Assembly: GCA_942492445.1 (NCBI GenBank)
Contig: CALOEW010000076.1
Span: 1 to 64,000, forward strand
Reading direction: 5' to 3'
DNA: 64,000 nt
From: NORP240 sp942492445
GTDB taxonomy: Bacteria; Pseudomonadota; Gammaproteobacteria; Pseudomonadales; Pseudohongiellaceae
Position 1 is the stretch's first letter. The number at the start of each line of letters is the position of its first letter. This document shows, piece after piece, positions 1 to 8,288 of this stretch. The position numbers and the translations under genes were made by a program. Below the pieces are notes generated by a model. That model saw only the letters and a list, made by a program, of their open reading frames with translations, was not told where the DNA came from and searched no databases.

Positions 1-1491
1 TATCGGTTCATCGCGTCGTCGGACATTGACCGCAGGGTTGGGAGACTTAAATCGTTTGCGGAGAATGGTATTGAGAGGCATCCTGGCATACTGGGTGGTG
101 ACCTCGAAAGTTTTCTGGATGATGTTGGTTGGAAGCCAGGCAAAACGCGGACGAAGGGCCTCATAATCACGTGGTGCTTCCGACACCTTGCGCGGGCCAC
201 TGTGACTCGGACGAGTATCCGCGTCAGGGTCTGTATCCGCACCGCAAACATAACGATGGGTATTTGCACGGAAAACACAGCGATCGGTAGCCTCCTCAAT
301 ATCCACCTCAGTGTCGTCGTGTTCGTTGGAGTGGTCGTCAACGAAAGCGTCATCCTCTTGAGTGTCAAAGAAAACGTCATCCTCATGAACAAGAATTCGG
401 CCAGTAGGTGTATACATATCGGAAGTAAGATCAGACTTGTATACAATACGGTGACGGTAGTCTCCACAAAGGTCAAAATCGGGGTTCAACAAAGGAGGAT
501 CATCTTGCTGTTCATACCATGCAGGGTCGTCACCTTGTTCGTGATCCATATTCGTAGGATCCCAGTTGGCATCCTCAGTTAGGAGAACATGTGGTAGCTC
601 CTCCCACTCTTGATCAGTGTGTGGTCGCATGTCGATGTACGGAAGGCCACGTCTGATATTGATGGGAATGCTGAAACCGTCAAAAGTGATAAGGCGTTGC
701 TTACCACCGACTCGCGAAGACTTATCGTCAACGTCGACGCCGTTCCATTCCAGTTGGGGCAAAGAATGGATGGAGTGGCCCTTTCCGGAGTGAGCATACT
801 GATTCATTATGAGAATCACGGGTCCACGGTTGGATTGTGTGACCGCACCAGCCGTGACGAGTCTGCGCCGTTCCATGACGTGTCCGTCAATACCTTCAAC
901 GTTAACGTATCGGTGAGGTTGATCGTTGACCTCGATGACTCGGCAGTCGCTTCCTGCAATACCTCCATTAGCTCCTCTGTCAATGAGAGCACCGTTCGCC
1001 TCCGAATGGTTGTTAGTGGATACGCGATAGACGCAGTCCGCCATTTTAACAGAGTAGACGACGCCGTCGATGTTCACATCCGTCGGGGCGGAAGTAGTGC
1101 CGGCACGCTTCACTTCGTAAGGAGTACCGCCGATAGTTTTTACCTGGTTGCCTAGTAGACGTCGCACATCACCGGGTGGAGCAACAACAGGGTTCGCTGT
1201 TTTCTTCGTCGGTTGGTAATGTGGGTGTTTTCCTGCCGCCTTCAATTCCTCTTGTTTACGTTCAGCCACATGGACACAAAGGGTATCGAAGTCAACATCA
1301 AATTGTTCCATGACGTCGTCGACTAAATCATCACTTGTGGTGTCAGTCGTCGGTTCGGTAGACGTAGTGGCATCCTCCGATTGCTGGTCCATGAACATGA
1401 CCTTTCGTTTATCGCGGTTCTTAGCAAAGGTTCGACGTCCGCGACCAAAACCGCTCCTGGATGACGTGGAAGAGGATGTCCCTGGGTGATA
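1..1491 (-). mobile_element. Ty1/copia-type retrotransposon Pol fragment (eukaryotic, diatom-like)
   Basis: The minus strand is open for 497 codons from a TAG at 1492-1494 to the window edge, so the frame is cut at its C-terminal side. From its N-terminus the translation has a Ser/Arg/Gly-rich stretch (SGFGRGRR), an acidic linker, an aspartic-protease-like ALIDRGANGG near 1000-970, a segment HSIHSLPQLEWNGVDVDDKS, then GLPYIDMRPHTDQEWEELPH, and near the edge FEVTTQYARMPLNTILRK followed by KSPNPAVNVRRRDEP. From memory of the family, this order matches copia-like Pol proteins of diatoms and other stramenopiles, with D-R-G-A in place of the usual D-S/T-G. Integrase and reverse transcriptase would lie beyond position 1. 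It is not a bacterial gene. An assembly chimera is more likely than insertion into a bacterial chromosome. Plus-strand ORFs here are shadows. Confidence 0.75.
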
Positions 1492-1554
1492 CTAGAGACG
1501 AATTCCGGAGGCACTGCAACCCTATATGGCCGGACGGACACTGCTGGAGTAGTG

Positions 1555-2970
1555 ATGGATTATCTGCCGGTCTTTCTCGATGTCAGGAACCGGAAGTGCC
1601 TTCTGATTGGTGGTGGCGAGGTGGCATTGCGCAAGGCACGGCTGTTGCATCGGGCTGGAGCCAGCCTGTTCGTGGTTTCCGAGCAGATAGCCCCGTCCCT
1701 CAGGGAACTGCTGCAAAACCCCCGTCACCAGTTCCGGCTGGGGCAGTTTACAGCTGATGACCTGGAGGGGGCTGCCCTGGTGGTAGCGGCCACCGACGAC
1801 GAAACTGCCAATCAAACCATTTCCCGCCAGGCACAGGCCAGGCAGATCCCCGTCAATGCCGTCGATCAGCCCGCACTGTGCAGCCTCATTTTTCCCGCGC
1901 TGGTGGACCGCAGCCCCGTGGTGGTTGCTGTTTCCAGCAGCGGCAGTTCGCCGGTGCTGGCGCGGCGCATCAAGGAACTGATCGAAACCCAACTGCCCGC
2001 GGCCACCGGCACCCTGGCGGAACTGTTGGGAGGTTTTCGACAGCAGGTCAAAGACAGGCTCGCCGGCTTTCCAGCACGGGTCCGTTTCTGGGAGCAGGTC
2101 CTCGACAGCACCGTTCCGGAACTGGTTTACAGCGGGCAGATTCAGGAGGCGCGCATGCGGCTGGAGTCGCTCCTGGAGGAAGCGAAATCGAAGCCCGTTG
2201 AAGGCGAAGTGTACCTGGTAGGGGCGGGGCCTGGTGACCCGGACCTGTTGACACTCAAGGCACTGCGGCTGTTACAGAAAGCCGATGTGGTTCTGTATGA
2301 CCGACTGGTATCCGACGCGATTCTCGACAAAATCCGCCCCGATGCCGAACGCATTCACGTGGGCAAGAGGCGGGCCACCCACCTGGTACCCCAGGATCGC
2401 ATCAACGCGATGCTGGTGGAGCTTGCCCGGCAGGGTAAGCGGGTTCTTCGATTAAAAGGGGGCGATCCGTTCGTGTTCGGCCGGGGTGGCGAGGAGATGG
2501 CCTCTCTGATCGACGAGGGGATTCCATTTCAGGTGGTCCCGGGAATCACCGCCGCGTCAGGTTGCGCCAGTTATTCGGGGATTCCCCTTACTCATCGGAA
2601 TCTTTCCCACTCCGTCGTCTTTTTAACCGGGCATTTTAAAACAGAGAAAGAAGAGCCCGACTGGGGAAAGCTGAACGCTGACAAACAGACGCTGGTGTTT
2701 TACATGGGGTTGCTGAATCTGGCAAAAATTTGTGAACGACTGATCAGCCACGGCTTGTCAGAGGACCTGCCGGCCGCATTGATCCAGAAAGGCACCACCG
2801 CAGAGCAACAGGTGATCGTCGGCACTCTGGCCACGCTGCCCGAGCAGGTCGCGGCTGTCGAAGTTCGAGCCCCCACTTTGCTGATAGTCGGCGAAGTGGT
2901 AACGCTGCGTGACAGGTTGAACTGGTACCGGCCACCGGCCGAACTGAAGCAGTCTCCAGGGAACCTCTGA
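1555..2970 (+). CDS. cysG: Siroheme synthase CysG (precorrin-2 dehydrogenase / sirohydrochlorin ferrochelatase / uroporphyrinogen-III C-methyltransferase)
   Basis: 471 aa, the usual length of the trifunctional enzyme that makes siroheme from uroporphyrinogen III for sulfite and nitrite reductases. Residues ~1-200 are the Rossmann dehydrogenase/ferrochelatase half: LIGGGEVALRKARLL, then SSSGSSPVLARR. Residues ~215-460 are the SAM-dependent methyltransferase half: VYLVGAGPGDPDLLTLKAL, RLKGGDPFVFGRGGEE and PGITAASGCASYSGIPLTHR. The start is the ATG at 1555 (MDYLPVFLDV), which matches family N-termini; an in-frame ATG at 1486 would add 23 non-homologous residues next to the retrotransposon junction. 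The last codons (GGG AAC CTC TGA) are the terminus of a repeat family found elsewhere in the window, so the native C-terminus has probably been replaced. It converges with tusE. Confidence 0.96.
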   Translation: MDYLPVFLDVRNRKCLLIGGGEVALRKARLLHRAGASLFVVSEQIAPSLRELLQNPRHQFRLGQFTADDLEGAALVVAATDDETANQTISRQAQARQIPVNAVDQPALCSLIFPALVDRSPVVVAVSSSGSSPVLARRIKELIETQLPAATGTLAELLGGFRQQVKDRLAGFPARVRFWEQVLDSTVPELVYSGQIQEARMRLESLLEEAKSKPVEGEVYLVGAGPGDPDLLTLKALRLLQKADVVLYDRLVSDAILDKIRPDAERIHVGKRRATHLVPQDRINAMLVELARQGKRVLRLKGGDPFVFGRGGEEMASLIDEGIPFQVVPGITAASGCASYSGIPLTHRNLSHSVVFLTGHFKTEKEEPDWGKLNADKQTLVFYMGLLNLAKICERLISHGLSEDLPAALIQKGTTAEQQVIVGTLATLPEQVAAVEVRAPTLLIVGEVVTLRDRLNWYRPPAELKQSPGNL

Positions 2971-2973
2971 TTG
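2959..2973 (+). repeat. IS5-type terminal sequence overlapping cysG stop
   Basis: GGGAACCTCTGATTGA matches the terminus shared by the IS at 7013-8178 and the MITE at 6260-6540. It supplies the final codons and the TGA of cysG. No matching right end is seen before tusE, so it is a solo or decayed terminus. Confidence 0.55.
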
Positions 2974-3044
2974 ACTGCTGCAACGCCCTGACTTTCGGCC
3001 TGGATTCACGGGGCAGGCGCATTGATGCCGGCCTGATCTCCCCG

Positions 3045-3383
3045 TCAGATACAGTTGGCCGGGCGGGGCAGGCCGGCAATTCTGTTGACAGTCCTGGCAA
3101 CACTGCCGCCAAAAAGCTTCATCAGGTAGAGGCTGCGGCCCTTGTCCTCTCCCAATTCCTGTCTAACCGCTTTTACCAGCGGACGCATTGGCGGCGACAG
3201 TTGATAATCCCTGTAGAAATTTCTTACCGTGCTGATGATCTCCCAGTGCGCGTCAGTCAGCCTGACATCGCAGCATTGTGCCAGTAATTCGGCGACTTCC
3301 TCGTTCCAGTCGTCCAGGTCTCTCAGGTAGCCTTCCTTGTCCAATAGAATGCGACGGTCGCTACATTGCAGGAAATTGTTCAT
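3045..3383 (-). CDS. tusE: Sulfurtransferase TusE (DsrC family)
   Basis: 112 aa. TusE accepts persulfide sulfur from TusBCD and passes it to MnmA for 2-thiolation of the tRNA wobble uridine. It has the DsrC/TusE fold signature: LDKEGYLRDLDDWNEEVAELLA near the N-terminus, DAHWEIISTVRNFYRDYQ in the middle, and a C-terminus GLPRPANCI. The penultimate cysteine there is the sulfur-carrying residue of the family. It is the last gene of the leftward tusD-tusC-tusB-tusE operon, 18 bp downstream of tusB, and converges with cysG. Confidence 0.95.
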   Translation of the reverse strand: MNNFLQCSDRRILLDKEGYLRDLDDWNEEVAELLAQCCDVRLTDAHWEIISTVRNFYRDYQLSPPMRPLVKAVRQELGEDKGRSLYLMKLFGGSVARTVNRIAGLPRPANCI

Positions 3384-3401
3384 GTCTCTTGACCTGGCAC
3401 C

Positions 3402-3680
3402 TTAGAACCAGTTGACAACCCTGTCGGCCTCACAACACAGCCCGACGAATTCCCCCATTGATACCGGATTAACCTGCACTTTGACGCGCCCGCTTAACCC
3501 GCGGGCCTGCAGATCGTCCTCCAAAGCGTAGACCTCCAGTTTATTCATCAATTTCAACTGACTGGTATTGACAGCGCAGTAAACTCCATCTTCGATCAAC
3601 AGCAACCGGTCGCCGGCCCTCACCGTACGAAGACATAACGGCAGCAGCTCAGGGTCATTCAGGGTATGCAGATGGCTCAC
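3402..3680 (-). CDS. tusB: Sulfurtransferase complex subunit TusB
   Basis: 92 aa, DsrH/TusB size. It forms the TusBCD heterohexamer that relays sulfur from TusA to TusE. The sequence opens MSHLHTLNDPELLPLCLRTV and contains RLLLIEDGVYCAV, a stretch typical of the small DsrE-fold subunits. It ends DRVVNWF. The GTG start at 3680 overlaps the TGA of the restored tusC frame (GTGA), a typical tight coupling. That overlap also supports the frame assigned to tusC. Confidence 0.88.
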   Translation of the reverse strand: MSHLHTLNDPELLPLCLRTVRAGDRLLLIEDGVYCAVNTSQLKLMNKLEVYALEDDLQARGLSGRVKVQVNPVSMGEFVGLCCEADRVVNWF

Positions 3681-4046
3681 AGGGAAAACACCACATCGGC
3701 TTCACGGATCATCATCGCCACCTGGCTGCTGTCCAACAGTTCCACCGGAATCACCAGGTCGTCCACGGACAAATTTCGCTGTTCCAGGGAATCGCTGTCC
3801 ACGTACAGTCTCGACGCCGTAGAGTGTCAGTGCCTGAAGATTGGCCGACAACGTCTTGCTGAGAAGCGACTCAGGCTCCTGGGAGCTTAACAGCTGGTAA
3901 ACGCCATCATCCAGGAACAGGTAATTGACAGTCTGCTCGTAAACAGCCGTGGCCAGCACCAGCTCCAGGCAGATCTGTGCGTTATCCCGGCCGTAGGGCG
4001 GAAAGCGGCTGATGAAGGTAAAGGTTTTACGGGCAGGTGAGGGCAT
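3677..4046 (-). pseudogene. tusC: Sulfurtransferase complex subunit TusC, single frameshift
   Basis: The N-terminal frame (ATG at 4046, 4 bp after tusD) reads KTFTFISRFPPYGRDNAQ and LFLDDGVYQLL, as in TusC/DsrF. After ...LTLYGVE it runs into an unrelated Gly-rich tail. Moving one base near 3805-3812 restores LYVDSDSLEQRNLSVDDLV, then VAMMIREADVVFSL, and a TGA at 3677-3679 that overlaps the tusB start. The restored protein would have the family length of about 120 aa. Either the gene carries a real one-base indel or the sequence has an error there. All other tus genes are intact, so an error or a very recent mutation is more likely than long-term decay. Confidence 0.85.
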
Positions 4047-4050
4047 GAAT

Positions 4051-4440
4051 TCAGCCGAAATTTATCACCCGGTCGGAGTTCTGAACTGCATCCACCAACT
4101 GCCCGAGACCGGAGATGCTGGCCAGTTCGGACAGGCTGCCGGCGTGTTTGTCATAGCGTTTCGCTTCCTGGGCATCAATAACGCCCCGTTTCAGCGCTGA
4201 AGTGACACAGGCGACTGCATCGATCCGGTGCCGGCTGATCAGTTCATCCCAGGCCTGCTGCAAAGATGTTTCGTCCTGACCGACCACGGCAAGTCGATTG
4301 AGATTGTTGACCCCGTCGCGGAAGAAAAATAACCGATAGATCTCATGGCCCTCTGACAGCAGTGCCTGACAGAAGCGCAACGCCGAACCTGCCCCCTCAC
4401 TGCTGTACGGAGCCGAGTGCACCACGATAGAAAACTTCAC
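4051..4440 (-). CDS. tusD: Sulfurtransferase complex subunit TusD
   Basis: 129 aa, DsrE family. It is the sulfur-accepting subunit of TusBCD. Family features: FSIVVHSAPYSSEGAGSALR at the N-terminus, IYRLFFFRDGVNN, and DAVACVTSALKRG with the conserved cysteine that carries the persulfide. The C-terminus is ISGLGQLVDAVQNSDRVINFG, as usual for the family. It is the first gene of the leftward tus operon. A bidirectional-looking hairpin lies immediately upstream and ends the yccA transcript. Confidence 0.94.
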   Translation of the reverse strand: MKFSIVVHSAPYSSEGAGSALRFCQALLSEGHEIYRLFFFRDGVNNLNRLAVVGQDETSLQQAWDELISRHRIDAVACVTSALKRGVIDAQEAKRYDKHAGSLSELASISGLGQLVDAVQNSDRVINFG

Positions 4441-4454
4441 TTCAGCTGCTCCGC

Positions 4455-4484
4455 AAACAAAAAGCCCCGCGGATACGGGGCTTT
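4455..4484 (-). terminator. Rho-independent terminator after yccA
   Basis: A perfect 9-bp stem, AAAGCCCCG...CGGGGCTTT, with a 6-nt loop. On the minus strand it is followed by a T-rich run (TTTTTGTTTG). It lies 20 bp past the yccA stop and ahead of tusD. Confidence 0.85.
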
Positions 4485-4505
4485 GTTTCTGCCTTTCAAG
4501 CCGGT

Positions 4506-5186
4506 TTATTCACGGCCGGTGAGAGCGCCAAGCAGATTCAACAGGTGAACGAAAATGTTGAATATGCTCAAGTACAGGGAAATGGTCGCCAGGATGTAGT
4601 TCCTTTCACCCCCGTTGATAATCCGGCTGGTGTCGAACAGGATAAACCCCGACATGATCAGGATAACCGCCGAGGAGATTGCCAGGCTGAGCGCCGGAAT
4701 CTGCAGAAAAATATTGGCGATCATGGCTACAACAGCGACGATCAGGCCGGTCATCAGGAAGCCGCCAAGGTAGCTGAAATTCTTGCCCGTTGCCAGCACG
4801 TAGCCGGAGAGGCTCAGAAAAATCAGCGCCGTGCCACCCAGTGCCTGGGCGACGATCAGTGAGCCATTGGCGAAAGTCTGCATATACGCGGAAATGATGG
4901 GCCCTAATGCGCCGCCCATGAGGCCGGCGAACACAAACACCCAGAACAGGCCCTTGCCGGAACGCGCCGTAGCCTGCACCACGAACGAGGTGATAAAGCC
5001 GCCGATTAACAGAACCAGCCCCATACCCTGTGAGACCTGCAGCGTCATGGTGACAACCGCGCAGATGGCGCTGAAGAACAGGGTCATAGACAACAGCATG
5101 TAGGTGTTACGCAACACCTTGTTTACCGAGACAGCCGATTCCCGGCCTCTGGCGATGCTGTTCAGTTCCAGCGTTCAACCGTTCAT
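4506..5186 (-). pseudogene. yccA: YccA / Bax inhibitor-1 family membrane protein, in-frame TGA at codon 4
   Basis: Bax-inhibitor-1 family inner-membrane protein; in E. coli YccA modulates FtsH proteolysis. It has about seven hydrophobic segments and the conserved KVLRNTYMLLSMTLFFSA near the start. The ATG at 5186 has a good Shine-Dalgarno (GGAGA, 5 nt upstream), but its frame reads ATG AAC GGT TGA (stop at 5175-5177). Downstream of the stop, family-like residues (SAVSVNKVLRNTY) continue unbroken to 4506. Either the TGA is an error or mutation, or translation starts later, for example at the GTG at 5117, which would give a 203-aa protein. The rest of the coding sequence is intact. Confidence 0.85.
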
Positions 5187-5550
5187 ATGTGTCTCCATTC
5201 CTTGGTTTACAGTGATATCGACCGGAACCCGCTGGTGCTGAAATGCACTCGGCTCAACCAGCACCCGAGGTGCCCGGCCTGCTGCTGCACGTGCCTTTAC
5301 TCCGGGGCGACGCTATAGTGACGCATTCCTCACGATTCAAGGACCCAGCCAGCCCGACAGTGCTTTCCAACAGCACCCAACAGAGCTGACTGAGATCAAT
5401 CATACTGGTTGGGCACCCAAAATCAACGCATTTCGTCGCGTTAAGACGACCGGAAGCTGGCATAAACCGGGGGATACGGCACTTCCGGCAGCAAGTTAGC
5501 TCTTGCCCGTATCCGTATCCTCCATTAGTAGTGTCATCTGCTCGTGTCGC
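5187..5550. other. Intergenic, yccA to tRNA-Ser
   Basis: About 360 bp with the yccA promoter region at its left end, presumably followed by the tRNA promoter near 5500-5540. No convincing gene or repeat. An antisense ORF across the tRNA is spurious. Confidence 0.5.
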
Positions 5551-5643
5551 GGAGGGGTGGCAGAGCGGTTGAATGCACCGGTCTTGAAAACCGGCAGCGA
5601 GGGTGAAAGCCCTCCGAGAGTTCGAATCTCTCCCCCTCCGCCA
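5551..5643 (+). tRNA. tRNA-Ser (anticodon UGA), CCA encoded
   Basis: 93 nt including the encoded CCA. Acceptor arm GGAGGGG pairs with CCCCTCC. The anticodon stem is CCGGT/ACCGG with loop CTTGAAA, so TGA at 5585-5587 reads UCA codons. The long variable arm (CGAGGGTGAAAGCCCTCCG) is typical of class II tRNA-Ser, and the T-arm contains GTTCGAATC. tRNA genes are common insertion points, and an accessory zone begins right after this one. Confidence 0.97.
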
Positions 5644-5660
5644 GATAAATCAGTAACTCC

Positions 5661-5693
5661 TTGATAAAAATAAAATAAATATATTTTTATCAA
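5661..5693. repeat. AT-rich 12-bp perfect inverted repeat
   Basis: TTGATAAAAATA and TATTTTTATCAA flank a 9-nt loop, 18 bp after the tRNA. It could end the tRNA transcript or mark an integration boundary. It has no GC-rich stem, so it is not a canonical terminator. Confidence 0.6.
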
Positions 5694-6259
5694 AATATTC
5701 TGCTTTTTCCCCCACTTATTCCCTCATGCGTTTGCTAGCTGTGGCGGCCTTCATTTTGCTCTTATATATACCCCACTGCTGTCCCACATTAATTTGAAAA
5801 ATCAGATAGCGTGAATTTTGCTCCCAGAGGTTTGAGGGGAGTCTGAGGACGGAGCAATAAAAACGCCGCACCGACCGACTGAGCAAGACCGTTTCCCAGG
5901 GCTTGCGACCGAGAGAGGGAACCCCGGAGGGGTGCAAGTTGCGGAGGATCAGATTCCCCTGGAGCGGTGCGATCCCGGAAAATTTATCTTGCACACTTCT
6001 TATTGGCCGTGTGACGTACTCACCTCAACTTCATGTCAGGGATATGGATTGGAGGAACCGGGCCTGGGTCTGCGTCACTGTAAAGCCTTCATGGTGCGGG
6101 ACAGCAAAATGAGGTTTATTTGTAAAGACTTGGATCGCAAAAATTTCGACCAAACAGGAAAAACAACAATCTATTTGGTTCGCAATCTTGCTGTTGCACA
6201 AACTAATTTCTCCCATCTAATTGCTTATACGACGATTTGGAGAAACCAAATCCAGCTAA
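5694..6259. other. Non-coding accessory stretch after tRNA-Ser
   Basis: About 570 bp with only short, overlapping ORFs on both strands and no recognisable protein. It lies between the tRNA and a MITE-like element and is probably island remnant. Confidence 0.4.
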
Positions 6260-6540
6260 CTAAGGAACCTCTGATTAAGTCCCACAATGCTCTGCGGGAG
6301 TCTGTCGGGTGTTGCTGTGAGGCGCCGTGCGCCGGGAATGGTCACTCCCTTGCCAAGCACGGCAACGAAGCAGCGACGCCCGACAGGCCCCGCCCGAAGG
6401 GGCCTTCAGGCAACCCCGCTGGCTTCGTTGCACTGCATCGTTGACTACCTGAAGGCCGACGCATGCCGGCGGCAATGCGCCTCGCCAGCAGACTACCTGA
6501 AAGCCGCAAGAGCCGGTGGGACTTAATCAGAGATTCCTAA
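6260..6540. mobile_element. MITE-like element with ~22-bp terminal inverted repeats
   Basis: Left end GGAACCTCTGATTAAGTCCC (then AC) at 6264; right end is its inverse, GTGGGACTTAATCAGAGATT (then CC), with one mismatch over 22 bp. Flanks are CTAA on the left and TAA on the right, consistent with a CTAR-type target. The core has no ORF with homology but is rich in pairing segments: TGTCGGGTGTTGCTG can pair with CAGCGACGCCCGACA allowing G-U, and GGCCCC pairs with GGGGCC. A truncated copy lies at 30849-31015 and a remnant at 33342-33383. The ends resemble those of the IS at 7009-8182, so that IS family probably mobilised it. Confidence 0.8.
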
Positions 6541-7008
6541 AACTTCGATCGGTTGCCCCTGAAAACTTGACAACGGTTGCTGCAGGATTATTAGCGAGTT
6601 CGGGAGAATATCGTGAAGCCATACGAAGGAGACGACAGATAATAAGGGGTTGTTCGAGGCCGGGCTATTTATCAATGCCAATGACAAGTATAAGTTACCA
6701 AAGGGGTGTGAATTTCTGATTTGGACTAGCAAACCTGATTCTGTTTGAATACGAACCGAAATGAATCGAAGATCGACCAATAAAAATAGTAATTTTTATT
6801 CAAACATTCTGGAATGACCCCTCTTGGGGGGGAGAGGCTTTCCCAGTATTTTTTGAAATGACAGGGCGCTGGATTCCCTGTCCCAGGGCTCAAAGCAAGC
6901 ATGACCAATCTTCGAGAGGTTGCCCAGAATTTCCTGGTGCAGGTGGTGGTCGAATTAGTGTCGTGCCGAGTGCCCAACGAGCTTTTGCAATAGACTATTT
7001 GCAATCTC
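6541..7008. other. Non-coding stretch between MITE and IS
   Basis: About 470 bp with short ORFs only, none recognised, between two mobile elements. Confidence 0.4.
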
Positions 7009-8182
7009 TAAGGAACCTCTGAAATACTCGTATTTTTTGGCATAATGTAGCTTCCAACCAGAAGGAGTCAATTATGAGCCAGTTGACCTTTGCCGAAGCT
7101 GAGTTTGCCATCAAGAAAAAAGAAAACGCCGCTGAGAGATCTTTCCTGGAAAAAAATGGACAAGCTTATCCCCTGGAAGAAACTGGAACAGCAACTGATT
7201 AAGAAGTATCACAAGGGGAAAAAACGGGCCGGCCTACCGTATCCGCTTCCTGTTATGCTGCGCGTTCATGCGATGCAACTTTTCTATAACTTGAGCGACC
7301 CGGCAATGGAAGATGCCTTGTATGAGATTGAGTCTATGCGCCAGTTCGCGGGTCTTCGGCTCAGCGGTAATTTGCCGGACGAGACAACCATTTTGAACTT
7401 CAGGCATTTTCTGGAAGAACACAAATTCGGCAAAATGATCTTTAAAACCATCAATGGTCATTTGGCTGAACAAGGGCTGATCCTGCGTGAAGGCAGTATC
7501 GTTGATGCCACGATTCTGAGCGCGCCGTCCTCTACCAAGAACAGCAGCGGTGAGCGTGACCCAGAAATGTATCAAACCAAAAAAGGTAATCAGTGGCACT
7601 TTGGAATGAAGATGCACATTGGCACGGACGATGCTTTCGGCCTGATTCACAGCATCGCCACCACGTCTGCGAATGTTCATGATATTGCGGTAGCTGATCA
7701 GTTTTTCATGCGCCGAACCGAAAGAGTCTGGGGCGATGCGGGGTACCTTGGGATTGGGCAACGACCCGAACATCAAGGGCGAGAGGTTGACTGGCAAATC
7801 GGTCCATGCGTCCAGGCAAGCGAGCGAAGCTTCCTGAAGGCGATCCGGTTGCAAAACTGGAACGACTACCAACAGGTGTGCGAACTTACAAAATTGAACA
7901 CAGCTTCTTCTACATCAAGCGAATCTTTGGGTACAACAAAGTGCGCTACCGAGGACTTGCCAAGAACACCGAGCGGCTTTATATACTTGCCGGGTTCAGT
8001 ATTATGATGATGGCGAGAAAATCTCTGGTTACATAGGGACAGGTGCTCAATGTCTGGCGCCCATTGGGCGCCGGAGGGCGAAAACAAGAGAGTAAATGGT
8101 GCCCGTTATGCCTGCTTTTGTCATTTTTTCCAAAAATCTAACCGCAACTTATAAAGACGTCTGTTTTTCAGAGGTTCCCTAA
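7009..8182 (+). mobile_element. IS5-family insertion sequence
   Basis: 1166-bp element (7013-8178) with left end GGAACCTCTGAAATAC and right end the inverse, TTTTTCAGAGGTTCC. It is flanked by CTAA on both sides (7009-7012 and 8179-8182), a 4-bp target duplication of the YTAR type known for IS5 relatives. It holds one transposase gene with two frameshifts, so it is probably not autonomous now. Its termini match the dispersed end sequences elsewhere in the window. Confidence 0.88.
7074..8036 (+). pseudogene. IS5-family transposase, two frameshifts
   Basis: Start is the ATG at 7074 (MSQLTFAEAEFAIKKKE), the typical IS5-group N-terminus. The frame breaks at an A7 run (7150-7156): dropping one A joins ...FLEK to MDKLIPWKKLEQQ. 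The long middle frame carries the catalytic DDE core: GSIVDATILSAPSSTKN, then KKGNQWHFGMKMHIGTD and VWGDAGYLG. A second shift near 7800-7806 is needed to reach MRPGKRAKLPEG, then FGYNKVRYRGLAKNTERL with the C-terminal glutamate/arginine region, and the stop at 8036. The restored length is about 320 aa, normal for the group. The first lesion lies in a homopolymer, so slippage or sequence error is possible. Confidence 0.88.
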
Positions 8183-8288
8183 ATGTCTGTAGTAATAAAC
8201 CATTGATAGATTTATTTTGAACCCCCGAGTTTAATTTGGACAGTGGCTCCCAGTATGGTGTCGTCAACTCAACTGGAGAGAATAAAAA

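Noticed and set aside
202..1155. Two plus-strand ORFs (126 and 181 aa) in the first kilobase
   Set aside because: They lie antisense to the long copia-type frame, which explains the region; they lack any recognisable domain.
4506..5186. TGA reassignment (as Trp/Gly or selenocysteine) to explain the yccA stop
   Set aside because: TGA ends many intact genes in the window (for example cysG and tusC) and no SECIS-like element is evident.
5496..5693. 65-aa antisense ORF across tRNA-Ser (contains GGGGEIRTLGGLSPSLPVFK)
   Set aside because: A well-known artefact: the translation of the reverse strand of tRNA-Ser, not a protein.
5716..5994. 92-aa minus-strand ORF after the tRNA, considered as an integrase remnant
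   Set aside because: None of the tyrosine recombinase residues (R...HxxR...Y) are visible.
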